Origin: Diabrotica undecimpunctata
Lineage: Eukaryota; Arthropoda; Insecta; Coleoptera; Chrysomelidae
Assembly (NCBI RefSeq): GCF_040954645.1
Contig: NC_092805.1
Span: 22,966,741-23,030,740, forward strand
Direction: 5' to 3'
DNA: 64,000 nucleotides
Below, piece after piece: positions 22,210-32,600 of the stretch. Position numbers and translations under genes: made by a program. Under the pieces are notes generated by a model. The model was not told the origin of the DNA, did not search any database, and saw only the letters and a program-made list of their open reading frames with translations. The stretch's first letter is position 1. Every line of letters begins with the position of its first letter.

Positions 22210-23212
22210 TTACAAATCCAAATCAGATTCAGAAGATGAACTTTCAGAACCAAGATTTATAATAACTGGCTCGATCATTTTATCAGTAATATTGTCCAGC
22301 TTCCACATTTTTTCCTCTTCTTTAATAGTGTGATTTACTGCCTTTTCCCAGTTTTCAGGTTTTACATTATTTACGGCCTCCAAAAACAACTGTTTAACAT
22401 CATGAATTTTAAAAGTGGTCTTTTTTCTTGAAACTTCACTCTTTATCTGTGCCCATACCAGTTCAATCGGGTTTAATTCACAATGATATGGTGGGGATCT
22501 AAGTACTGTCATTCCACGATTTTTGGCAATTTCATGGTGGGTTTAAACCAGTAGATAAGTTATTTACAAAAGCGTGCCTTTGACTTGTAACAGTTTCATC
22601 CTGCCAAAATTTATTTGGTGTATGACTCTCGTTGATCCATGTTTCATCAATATAAAATATTTTTCTTTTTTGGTTTCTCATTTCCTTTATGGTTCTTAGA
22701 AAATGTCTTCTCCATATGACAATATCGCTTCTTTCTAATAAAATAGACTTTCTGGGATTTTTTTTCCAGCGGAAGCCTATTTCTTTTAAAAGTTTCCATA
22801 ACGTACTTCGACTCATTTCTGGGTAATCCTTATCATCTCGAACTGAGACAAGAACTTTATCCAATGTTGGAAATTCTTGTCTAAAGAAGAATTCATGCAC
22901 TTTCCGTCGAAGTCCTTCTTTAAAATGATATTCTATTTGAAATTTTGGTTTCCCTGGAGCATTACGTGGCATTTGAAAACTACCACATTTCTCTTCTTTA
23001 ATAACTCTGTAAATCGTAGATTTCCCAACACCAAGTGTACTGCTAACTAACTCAACGGTCTCATCAACACTTTCACATAAACGTTTGTCTGTAAATGATT
23101 TAAAACAATTAAATATTAATGTTTTTTCATTAACTGTTAAAGGACCAATTTTTCGGCGTTTACACGGCACTTCCAAATTTTCCATAACACTAGTATACAC
23201 AATAAACTGCAC
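22210..23212 (-). pseudogene. DDE_3-type transposase with internal deletion
   Basis: From 23212 the frame runs from a short leader into MENLEVPCKRRKIGPLTVNE. A helix-turn-helix region VGKSTIYRVIKEEK, SRSTLWKLLKEIGFRWKKNP and RKIFYIDETWINESHTPNKF (first catalytic Asp) follow, to LSTGLNP at 22535. Translation then shifts frame to EIAKNRGMTVLRSPPYHCEL and NPIELVWAQIKSEV (catalytic Glu), ending in an acidic ESSSSESDLDL tail at 22210. Roughly 100 residues holding the second catalytic Asp block are missing at the junction. The reading frames on both sides are otherwise open, so this is a recent-looking deletion derivative. The family matches the fragment at 19265-19480. Confidence 0.85.
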
Positions 23213-23424
23213 CTTGCAACTGAAGTACCTACTTGTAGTGAACTGTTAAGAATTTTGAATACGCCACTTGGACCTTCCTACAAAATGGAAAAACCCACTA
23301 TCACATTTTCTGTGGAATAAGTTTAGAAGGTAATTATCTAGTCAATTACTGTCGTAGATTCCTGGAATTAAAGAATTAAATGTTTGATTGTTGAAACCCT
23401 TACTTCGTGGAATGCACTCATTTC

Positions 23425-23452
23425 AGATAAAATAAAACGTTTTATTTTATCT
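23425..23452. repeat. Perfect 28-bp palindrome
   Basis: AGATAAAATAAAAC is followed immediately by its exact reverse complement, giving a perfect palindrome with an AACGTT centre and no spacer. Confidence 0.9.
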
Positions 23453-23497
23453 AAAGAATTAAACTTTATTTTGCAAATAGGTAGGTACTTATTAAAC

Positions 23498-23525
23498 TTT
23501 TATTGGTTATATATAACCAATAAAA
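23498..23525. repeat. Second perfect 28-bp palindrome
   Basis: TTTTATTGGTTATA is followed by its exact reverse complement. It lies 45 bases from the first palindrome, has the same length and also has no spacer. Confidence 0.9.
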
Positions 23526-24676
23526 TAAACATCTTACATTTCTTGCCAATTCATTAGTACCTGTTAACCTCCATCACTCCGACACTGGCAACCTTATTTA
23601 GGGATTAGTAAGCCTCACAACTATTGTATTCTATTCTGCTCCAACCTTTATACCTGGTGGTCATAGTCAATTTAAAATTGTTTTCCTATATACTTCTGTA
23701 AACTTGTTGACAAATATCTGTTTTTCATTGAGTCACCCGTATCAACAGTTTAGGGATTTGCATACATAATTTATTGTTTTATTACTCTCTCATACATAAA
23801 AATACACTATAATAAAGAGTATTTTAGTTCGACAATAATGTTAAGTGCTTTTTTAAGTATTTCAGTGTGAACCACTTTTTGCGAGTCAGTATAAATATTA
23901 GACAGTACTGTAGAAAGCATTCAATCTTGATGCATTTCCCTATGCACATTCCACAGCCAGAGCACAGGGATTTCTAATAAAAATAATCGAATAAAAATAA
24001 TTCCTCAAAGAAAATAAACAAATTGTGACATTTTCGATAAATTGTATTACCTCTATGTATTATTTATTCAAACCGTTCCGTTTCAGCGCTTAGACTAATA
24101 CGGCACCTGTTGAATGGGGAAGTTGAGAGAGCCGAGCGGTTGCGGCTTTTTGGACGTTGGTCATTCGCACCCCTTTTACTCGTGATGGGGTGTCGTGACC
24201 TTAGAGTCACCGGGACCACGTCCACTGTTGACCCTTTCTTAAAGGAAAAGCACCAAGTCCATTATCGACAGCGGGACATAAAATATGGGGCGTTGAAGAT
24301 GTTCGAGCGTCGGTCAGGCAATCTCTACAGGTGCTACTTCGTAATATTGACATTGTTATTATTATGTAAAAGGCTCATTTCAATAGAATACACTAAATAG
24401 ACAAAGTTTTTTATTTATCATAAACAATTTAAGAAGATCATTTAATTTTTTGATTGCAGTTTTATATAAAGCTTACATGAAATTAGTAAAATAAGAAATG
24501 GGCACATGAAAAATACCAAAATATAGAATTAGTCAATCCGTATATAGAAGAAAGGACAAAAGCAATAGCTTAAAAAATGATAAATATCCCAATAAAAACG
24601 AAAACAATAAAAGTTGATTGGCTTTCATAAGTAGTGGCTATAAGTAGTGGAGGAGTGGGATAACCGTTATAAAACA
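23526..24676. other. No gene recognised; GC-richer patch at 24100-24330
   Basis: The patch around 24110-24330 is GC-richer than the flanks and starts with a GAGCCGAGCGG word like a Ser/Leu tRNA A-box, but I see no B-box or tail. A 96-codon frame over it has no recognised motif. Confidence 0.35.
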
Positions 24677-24985
24677 TTACTTATTGTAAATAGACCAGAA
24701 AATAAGTAATAAAAAAGATCCACATAGCCATGGATAATGATGTAGAACAAATATTAGAGAAGTAAACATGGCAAAGAATGATGTAAATCCACTATCCAAG
24801 AGACAACACATAAAAAAGAAGTTTGATACAAGCTTAGCATATTCCATAGGATTGGTGTATGGTGTTAAAGTAGGAAATATTAAATTATCTGGTTCATAAA
24901 AGAAGGTAAATATGTAAACAGTTGTAAATATAAGTACGAGCATTAATACTTCTAAAAAAATATTAGCAGAAAAAACAATAGACAT
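24677..24985 (-). CDS. Unrecognised hydrophobic frame, 102 codons
   Basis: The frame MSIVFSANIFLEVLMLVLIF continues through a YEPDNLIFPTLTPY loop to three hydrophobic stretches of about 18-22 residues each (near residues 5-27, 51-63 and 70-98) and ends at a stop. It does not look like any transposon protein I know. A GTAAGT word lies just before the ATG on the same strand. It could be an exon of a multi-pass membrane protein or a chance frame in T-rich sequence. Confidence 0.2.
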   Translation of the reverse strand: MSIVFSANIFLEVLMLVLIFTTVYIFTFFYEPDNLIFPTLTPYTNPMEYAKLVSNFFFMCCLLDSGFTSFFAMFTSLIFVLHHYPWLCGSFLLLIFWSIYNK

Positions 24986-25004
24986 AGCTACTTACTCCTT
25001 ATAA

Positions 25005-25080
25005 AATGTTTCTTCTTCGTCTTCCTCTTTATAAGCAATTCTGCTTGTTCATTGCGGGATTAATACCTCCATGAAGGTTG
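25005..25080 (-). repeat. LINE 3'-end scrap with GAAGAAG tail
   Basis: On the minus strand a GC-mixed 3' end of about 60 bases runs into AGGAAGACGAAGAAGAAAC, the kind of tail seen on the RTE-like LINEs elsewhere in the window. No coding part remains. Confidence 0.35.
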
Positions 25081-25081
25081 T

Positions 25082-25554
25082 TTGGAAGAGAGGAAAAAAG
25101 CCAAAGGGAGGAATGAGCCAAAATATCAAGAACTACCAAGCAGAATTAAAGTAGAGATAAAAAATGCCAAGAAAAAATGGTTAACAGATCAATGCATAGA
25201 AACAGAAGAGTATGACAGAAAATACGACAGCTTTAATATGCATAAAAAAATAAAAGAACTAACAAATACCAAAAAGCGACCACACTATGGGATACTCAAA
25301 GATAATAATGGTAAACTTATTGAAGACATCAAAGATAAACTAAGATTTTGGCAAGAATGCATAATGAAACTATTCGACGATGATAAAATGATACAAGAAG
25401 AACCGCAGGAACAAACAGGACCGAAAATAATAATGTGCGAATTAGAACAGGCAATTAGAAATGCAAAGACCGCAAAATCAGTAGGCCCAGATCAGATACC
25501 CACTGATCTTATTAAATGCATTGACAAAGAACCACTGCATATACTTTTAGATCT
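25082..25554 (+). pseudogene. RTE-like LINE, linker and RT start (left half)
   Basis: An open frame from 25082: RNEPKYQELPSRIKVEIKNA, a coiled charged linker, GILKDNNGKLIEDIKDKLRF, then LEQAIRNAKTAKSVGPDQIP (RT block 1). It is cut at LHILLDL by the 417-bp insertion and resumes at 25985 with the next codons of the RT. The endonuclease domain is not present. Confidence 0.85.
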
Positions 25555-25971
25555 AAATCCGTAAACTGATTTTCGAAACCAAATTTAGATTTCTGCTTTA
25601 ATCTGTGCCTTCTACGAATTGCAAGGCAAAACAGACGTTGATAAAGATGTTATTAGAGACATATGGAATCTAAAATTGCATTCCACAACATATCTCCTCA
25701 ACTAAGCAAAAATCCTTAGCGAATTGGTTTCTTGTACTCATAAAGAGTATATCGGAATAAAAGGAAAGACAGTTAAGATTTGATTTCACGTATTCAGATG
25801 TTGCTATTGCGTCCAGATCGAAGCCATTTTATAGTTGCTTCTACTATGACAGAAAATATTATTTTCATGTTCAGAACGTTTGTGAATAGCCGCTCCGAAG
25901 ATCCCTTTTAGGGTGAAATACGTATACGCGGATACACAGACGCACTATACGTGAAATCAAATCTTAACTTT
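25555..25971. mobile_element. 417-bp insertion with 13-bp target duplications
   Basis: TACTTTTAGATCT occurs at 25542-25554 and again at 25972-25984, directly flanking this block. Removing the block and one copy restores the LINE reading frame across the junction. Its right half is bounded by a perfect 22-bp inverted repeat (25771-25792 and 25948-25969). The left half (25555-25770) is not part of that repeat. A 13-bp TSD suits LINE-machinery or other retro-insertion. The inverted repeat suggests a MITE carried inside. Confidence 0.85.
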
Positions 25972-25984
25972 TACTTTTAGATCT

Positions 25985-26930
25985 ATTCAACAAAGTATAT
26001 ACAACAGGAGTAATACCCGAAGATTGGTTACTATCCACGTTTGTAACACTACCAAAGTCAGTACATGCGACAGAATGCTCTCAGTACAGAACAATTTCCT
26101 TAATTAGCCACACAATTAAGATATTTCTCAAAATAATACATGGAAGACTGTACAAAAAAATAGAAGAAGATATAGATGACACCCAATTTGGATTCAGAGG
26201 AGGACTAGGAACGAGAGAGGCTCTGTTCGCTTTTAACGTTCTCGCGCAAGGACGACTAGATAAAAACCAGGATCTCTATGTCTGCTTTATACATTATCAA
26301 AAGGCTTTTGATAGAGTACGTATTATAAACTCGTAAAACTCATAAAAGGAAAGAATGTGGATAGTCGAGATATACGGGTTATTTTCAATCTGTACTGGAA
26401 TCAAAAAGCAAAGGTTAGAATCGAAAATGTCGATACAGAAACTATTGAAATCAAAAGAGGTGTTAGACAGGGTTGCGTGCTGTCCCCATTGTTATTAAAT
26501 CTGTACATCGAAGCTATTTTTAGGGAAGCAATATCAGAGGAACAACAGGGTAACATAAACGGAAAAATCTTGAACAACATAAGATTCGCAGATGACACCG
26601 CTGTTTTTGCAGACAGTCTAGAAGCACTGCAACGCTTAGTAAATAGATAACATCAAGTCAGTGTAAAATAAGGACTACAAATGAACGTTAAGAAAACCAA
26701 GTGCATGATTATTTCTAAGCAACATACAGTAGGAAGACTAGATATCGAGGGAAAACAAGTAGATAGAGTGAATAACTACAAATATCTGAGAACCTGGGTA
26801 AATGGAAACAATGAGCAAGATAGAGAAATAAGGACACGCATTGAAATTGTATATAAAAATAAAAACAATGTTTGTTAATCAAGACCTTCCTCTGGAGCTG
26901 GGGATAAGAGCCTTAAGATGCTACTCAGAT
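25985..26930 (+). pseudogene. RTE-like LINE, RT and C-terminus (right half)
   Basis: Continues from 25554. Blocks seen: LFNKVYTTGVIPEDWLLSTF, CSQYRTISLISHTIKIFLKI, DDTQFGFRGGLGTREALFAF. After a frameshift come EIKRGVRQGCVLSPLLLNLY and NNIRFADDTAVFADSLEALQ (FADD form of the catalytic motif) in the frame 26357-26650, then MNVKKTKCMIISKQHTVGRL and VNNYKYLRTWVNGNNEQDRE. It ends near LPLELGIRALRCYSDG. At least one frameshift and one stop. Confidence 0.88.
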
Positions 26931-27959
26931 GGAAACTCAGGATGGATGCCACCACACTCAGGTGCTTTACCTGATTTTCTTTCTTTGTGCGATTTCACAA
27001 ATAATAAATCTTGCTGAATATTCTTTTTGAAAGTAGATTTTGTTCGTTTTAATGACCTTATGTCTCTTTTCACTTGGAGAAATTTTGTCTGAAAGTACAA
27101 ATACTCATGAATGCATTATTGAGAATTGAATCCATCAAAACAATCAACGAATGAAAGACAAGCAATATTAAAGATTTGCTTTTGTTGATAATAAGAAAAT
27201 TATGATAACAAATTTACATAAATTATATTTACGAAAAATTTGTTGAATATTTGAGTAGCAAAAATAATAGAATGAAACAATAGGTGTTTTGCTATTATTG
27301 TATACAATCGTAGATTTGTTTTGAACAAGCACAGTAGAATTTCTTAACGAAGTCCTCTATTTTTCAATATGTACCCCTATTCCTCAACTCAAGTACGATT
27401 ACTATGCATTGTCAACCATAAGGGTAGAAAATCAACATAATATGATTATCGGAGAAACGATTCGGCAAACAATAAGTAGTTGCGAACGGCAACCCTTGAA
27501 TTTCATCAAAAACGAACAATAGATAATCGTGGTGTTATTAAGAACAAATGACATTTCATACGTAAACGTTGGAGAACTCTCGCGAAAATAATTTTCTAAG
27601 AATTTAATTAAATTTACAGCTGTACCAATTTATCGAAACAAAGGCTTTGGTTAATCATCTTTGGTTGTGCAGGTGAGTTACTTCTTGAAGTTTTTTTTTA
27701 TTTTCATCTCGGATGAGATGCGGCGAAAACTAAATTGAATTTTGGTCACAGTTTTGTCGTCTTGTAACCATAAATTACATTAATTCAATGTTGTGTTAAA
27801 TATCTATTAGATATAAGAAGTTATTCTAATTTAAAATGGTAAAAATTCGGCGTTTCAAAAATACTGATCATCAAATATTGATCACTTTCAAACTTATTTA
27901 TACATTTTTTATTGTTTCTTGTTCCTTTATGTTTCTTGGTGATATGCATCTACTGGTGT
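26931..27959. other. No gene recognised; possible mini-exon
   Basis: AT-rich non-coding interval. The only structured signal is a 53-base segment, 27620-27672, with a good splice acceptor before it (TTAATTAAATTTACAG) and a consensus donor after it (CAG then GTGAGT). It is open in two frames. No neighbouring exon is identified. Confidence 0.35.
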
Positions 27960-29637
27960 ATATATCTACTTTACAGAAAATTTATGAACAACCCAGATGA
28001 CCTAACATTAAAAAAAGAATACACAATTTACAAAAATAAATTAAATAAGCTAATCATTGAGACAAAAAAATTATTTTCACACGGAAATTACAAAATATAA
28101 AAATAGTTCTAAAGGTCTGTGGAATACTATTAAAAAATTGGATAATAATAGTACAAAAAGTGAAATTAATTCCATTTTAAATCAAAATAATGAGGTAATC
28201 ACTGATAGTCAGAATATTAGCAATATTTTTAATGATTATTTTTGTAATGTAGGGGGCACGCTTGCTAAAAGTATTAAAATATCATCTTCTCCTGATCCTC
28301 CAAAAAATGCATGTCATGGTACGTTTTTTCTAAAACCCGTAACAAAATCAGAAGTTCAGAGTATTATTCATTCCCTAAAACCAAAAAAATTTCCTGGCAT
28401 AGACAACATTTCCGCCGATCTGTTAAAGATCATTTGTAATTATGTTTTTTACATTGTTTGTATGTATTATCATTTGTAATTTGTATTTGAACATGGTATA
28501 TGTCCTGACCTTTTTAAAAAAGCTGTAATTATACCTATATTTAAAAAAGGTGATACAAAATTGGTGCAAAATTATCGTCCTATATCACTTATTACCAGCC
28601 TTGCAAAAATTTTTGAAAAGGCCTTAGCAGAACGAGTAAATCAATATCTTACAAAGTTTAACCTGCTGTCTCCAAACCAATTTGGCTTTAAGAAGGGATA
28701 TTCCACTTCAGATGCTATAACGTCCGCTACTGATTATTTATATAAGATGCTGGAAAATGGCTCTCCTACTTTAGCGATATTTTTGGATCTAGCTAAGGCA
28801 TTTGACACTGTTAGTCATCAGCAGTTGTCAAGTGCTTTGGATAATCTGGAAATAAGGGGCACACCGTACTTACTATTTCAAAGTTATTTAAAAAATAGAT
28901 CGCAAATTGTCAACATTAATAACAAAGTAAGTGCTGAAAAAATCATTGAGTATGGTGTGCCGCAAAGAACTGTTTTAGGTCCTTTACTGTTTTCAATATA
29001 TATAAATGATCTAGCATCAATGAAAATAAATGGAAAGATTATTTGTTTTGCTGACGATACTGTCATACTTTACACTAGTGATTCTTGGGAAAAACTTAAA
29101 ACTTTAGCAGAAACAGAAACTATAAAGGTTCTAGAATGGCTAAATAGGAAATTACTGACAGTAAATACTGATAAAACTTATTTCATACCATTTTAAATAT
29201 ACAAAAACAATTTACCCGACTTTTTGGAATTAAATCTAAGCTATAATAACGCGTTCATTAAAATAAATAGGAAAAAATACATAAAATATTTAGGAGTTTA
29301 TATTGATTGTCACTTGAAGTGGGATGTACATATTGATATGGTATGTAAAACTCTAAGAATGTTATTATACAAATTTAGATATCTCAGCAATATTCTTAAT
29401 TTGTCTTACTTAAAGATAATATACTATTCTTTGATAGAGTCACGTCTTAGATATGCCATTTTAGCATGGGGTGGAACATATGCTTCTCATTTAAATAAAC
29501 TTGAAACATTACAAAGGAGGTTTTTGAAAATAATGCTAAAAAAATCTCACTTATATTCTTCAGAACTTCTTTATCAGAAAGCAGATATTTTTACTACTAG
29601 ACAGTTATATTTGTTAAACATTATTTTGATCAAATAA
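27960..29637 (+). pseudogene. CR1-like LINE, near-complete RT domain
   Basis: The best-preserved LINE. Linker: DLTLKKEYTIYKNKLNKLII and KGLWNTIKKLDNNSTKSEIN. RT: IHSLKPKKFPGIDNISADLL; YRPISLITSLAKIFEKALAE; FGFKKGYSTSDAITSATDYL; LAIFLDLAKAFDTVSHQQLS; YGVPQRTVLGPLLFSIYIND; IICFADDTVILYTSD (FADD). Then NRKKYIKYLGVYIDCHLKWD and LRYAILAWGGTYASHLNKLE. Three blocks (28057-28479, 28561-29196 and 29224-29637) lie in one frame. They are broken by a 40-base insertion at 28441-28480 flanked by a 12-base repeat and by one TAA at 29194. It stops at ILIK where the hammerhead repeat begins. An (ATT)n-ended tail near 30100-30200 may be its own 3' end. Confidence 0.9.
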
Positions 29638-29760
29638 AAGGCATATATCGAGCACAGTTTAATTAAATCTTGCCCAAGTACTTTCGATCCCTAGATCATC
29701 TTCAGGGGCATTTCGTCAATTGCGGCCTATCCGACAAGAACAAAATGTCATAAACATATA
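29630..29760 (-). repeat. Hammerhead-carrying repeat, copy A
   Basis: Sequence 29630-29710 matches 59863-59945 at most positions in the same orientation. It includes CAAATAAAAGGC, ATCGAGCACAG and the motif described separately. Read on the minus strand, the motif lies about 40 bases before a CTTTTATTTGAT end. It starts exactly where the CR1-like LINE frame stops. A minus-strand frame of 86 codons (30082-29822) lies just upstream in the same orientation. I do not recognise it. Confidence 0.7.
29671..29710 (-). ncRNA. Hammerhead ribozyme-like motif, copy A
   Basis: Minus strand, 5' to 3': TGCCC (stem I), CTGAAGA core, T, then GATC-TAGG-GATC stem II, GAAA, GTACTT, GGGCA (stem I partner). AAGTACTT is an 8-base palindrome that would make a dimer-type stem III, ending in a CUU cleavage triplet. 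Stem I is five perfect pairs. Stem II differs from copy B by an A-U to C-G exchange. As in the 19154 motif, one U is inserted before stem II. Confidence 0.6.
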
Positions 29761-30420
29761 ATTGTACATCACACTACACTAAAAAAGGACAAACAAACAC
29801 TTTAAAATTATTTAAGAAAAGCTACATTGCGTGCAGAAGCTTCTCAGCATTAAATCCATTTTTACAAAATTTCTCAAGAACAGTGGATCTGAAATTTTGA
29901 ATGCGATCTTTTTTAATTAAATTCATCATATAACTAATACTATACAGTATACTTTTAACAATTTTTTGTATTATCAACCTGATGGTACTGTAGAACAAAT
30001 ATTGAATAGTGTAAATGAGTGTAATCCCTGAGCACAACCTCTGGTTCATCAGGGAATTTCTTCTTTGTTTATTTGCTAGCAACTGTTTGTTTGTACAAAA
30101 TATTTAACTTAGAATTAATTTGTAATTGTATTATATTGAAATTCCACATTGTTGTATATTGTATATTGGGAAGTAAATAAACATTATTATTATTATTATA
30201 TCCTCAGTTTTGTCCATATAAAGTACGGCGTTTACTGTGATAAGAAGACACTGCTGATTTTGTGCTTAAGGAAGTTACAAAAGATTACAATTTAGGCTTT
30301 ACAATTTAATCCACAATGAAAGCAGAGCCTGGAAGATAATGAATGCATGTGTGAAAGCAAATATTACAGCATAGTTCCCAAAGAATAAATGGAAAAGATA
30401 CCAAAGTTTGACTTTTTGTA
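29761..30420. other. Non-coding; LINE 3' end near 30200
   Basis: Mostly AT-rich. AATAAACATTATTATTATTA at 30178-30197 is a polyadenylation-like and simple-repeat tail that suits the 3' end of the preceding CR1-like LINE. Confidence 0.35.
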
Positions 30421-30675
30421 GGGAAGAGGAGGGCACATGTGGACAAATTAAAAAAAATTATACCGCAAAATGAGATTCATTGTAAAGTATCGGCTTCTTC
30501 AATGTAAGATTCACATATTTGTGAGTCTTTTAGTACATTTAAATTTGGCAGTAATTAAATTATTTAGGGCACGTGCATTAAATTCCAAGTAGATGTAATT
30601 AGTCCACATGTGAACCTAATGGAGGCACATGTGGAAAAGACAATATTTTATTATAAGTGCAATTTTTAATATTTA

Positions 30676-30869
30676 TCATCATCAGTGGCATTACAGCTCG
30701 TTATGAGCCAAAGCCTTCTTCAGAACAATCTTCAATTCGCCCCTGTCTCTGGCAACTCTTCTCCATGCTTTAACTCAGATGGATTTTAGATCATCCTCTA
30801 TGTTATCTTGACACCTAAGTTTTGGTCTTCCTCTGGCTCGTCTTCCCACTGGTCGTCTTCGGTCGGACG
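30676..30869 (-). mobile_element. LINE tail inserted in pogo, 15-bp TSD
   Basis: AATTTTTAATATTTA occurs at 30661-30675 and exactly again at 30870-30884. The 194 bases between read on the minus strand as RPVGRRARGRPKLRCQDN, then WRRVARDRGELKIVLKKALA and a GATGATGAT tail. This is the last 60 residues or so of an RTE-like LINE. A strongly 5'-truncated copy inserted by target-primed reverse transcription explains every feature. Confidence 0.92.
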
Positions 30870-30879
30870 AATTTTTAAT

Positions 30880-32600
30880 ATTTATTTAACATAATACATT
30901 GAATTATCCCATATTATACCCATGAAAATTAACGGAAAACCTAAAAAAGGAGCTGGATCTTGCTGTCCCAATTTTTTTTCAGGGGCTGGCAATTTTCTCA
31001 TAATATCGTTTACAGAAATATTACTCTCATCCTTCTGATCTGGAAATACAAAATCTTGTCGCGGCTTCATTTATTAAAAATTTACTAAAAACTGACTCTT
31101 CTAGTTCCTTTTCGATCTGACCAACAAAAAATGTGAGTGTTTTTTTTGTAGCAAATTTAATGAGAACAAAATCCCCTTTCTAGATATTCGTAAGATCCAA
31201 TCCAAAATCTTTACCATCTTCAATCTCAACTGCCATAAGACTATCATCTGATTCTTCGCAATAGTTCTCAATTTCGCTTTCTGATGTCTTCTCATCAGAA
31301 ACTTTGCGAATATGGGATTTGGATTTTTTTTTATTCTATATTGCTTGCCTTTCCTGAGCCCGTTTCTCTTTTCCTCCTTTTCTCTTATTTTATTTTCTAA
31401 TCTATTTTTTTCTGGTGTAGCGGCCAGAATGGTTGAAATTTTCTTCTTTTTTCCTTTCTTAGAACTTATTCTCACGGCCTTAGGTATGGACGAATTTGTT
31501 CCGGAGTAAGTTTTACATCGGAAATAATTACAATTTTGGAACTTTGTTTTTCGATAGTTAAAACAGGTTGACAATTATTGTTGACTTGTGGTTGAACATT
31601 TGCGAATGATAATGTAGAAGTCATTTCGGAATTAGAGAGTGTACTGCAATTTAGACAATCATCAGTTGTGGTATCTCGCTGCGATACATCACTGACTGAC
31701 ATAACTTCAGCTCTTACGAAATCTTCTGAGCAAAAAATATTTTTATTAAAGGGATAGCAACCAGTATTTAAAAACCCAGAAATAATGTTTTTCCTATTAA
31801 ATGCTTCGTCAAAGGCTGGAGCTGTTAGATGTGTAATGTCATAAATTGTTATAGCTTTTCCTGGATGTGTAGACATCTATAAGTTAAATGCTGCACGACA
31901 ACGACCCTTAAAAGGGGCAAATACACACACATCTAGAGGCTGCAAACGGTGTTGTGTGTGGAGGAAACGTTAAGAGTACTAAACCATTTTCACTGCAATA
32001 CATTATAACATCTAACGTTGCATGTGCATTATGGTTATCCAAAAATATTACCGCAGGGTTTTGCTTAGAATCATGCATGTTTTTTTAATATGCTTTACAA
32101 CTTCGAGGAATCCCTCGTTGGTCATCCAACCACTTGGAGAAGCAATACCAATGCTGCCTTCTGGAGCTCCAGTCAGAAATGATTGTTTAAATCGCACTCG
32201 TGGGAAGATATAGAACAGGTGAAATAGCACTTTCATTGGTAATGATTATTCCAAAAAACGTCAATTGCTCACCTCTCTCAGCTCCAACTGCTTGTCTCAC
32301 TTGCTTACAGCCCTTATTTGCAACCACTTTTGGAATTTGCAGAACAGTGTTCACTCCGCTTTCATTTACGTTCACGATGTTTCTGGCTAGACTCGTAGAG
32401 GTTAATCCATACTGTAACTTCGAAGATTGAAGAATATAATTTACTTGATTGTCCTCTTCTTCATTTAAATAAATCTGCTGTGTTGTATATTTTGATAAAA
32501 ACTTTATTTCGGATATTTCTGTATCATTTATATTTTTTTGATTCAGTTTTTTTAATCTTTTATGTAACATGGACTTCTTCAATCCATATTTCTGTGCGAC
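30880..32600 (-). pseudogene. pogo/Tigger-type transposase (DDE_1), broken
   Basis: From about 32582: MKKSMLHKRLKKLNQKN, then NEEEDNQVNYILQSSKLQYG, and a direct jump to NVNESGVNTVLQIPKVVANK. This skips the CENP-B-type DNA-binding segment and its linker. Then GAERGEQLTFFGI, FPRVRFKQSFLTGAPEGSIG with SGWMTNEGF, AVIFLDNHNAHATLDVI (catalytic Asp), LLTFPPHT and HPGKAITIYDITHLTAPAFD, FNRKNIISGFLNTGCYPFNK. The C-terminal region includes GDFVLIKFATKKTLTFFVGQ. The first Asp position reads as N-V-N-E instead of D-E. Several frameshifts. Inactive, and missing its DNA-binding part. Confidence 0.88.

Noticed and set aside
24115..24160. tRNA-Ser/Leu-like A-box (GAGCCGAGCGG)
   Set aside because: No B-box, acceptor stem or terminator is found, and the fold fails.
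29822..30082. 86-codon minus-strand frame as the gene of the hammerhead element
   Set aside because: No GIY-YIG or RT motif is visible and it has no counterpart beside the second hammerhead copy, so the link is unsupported.
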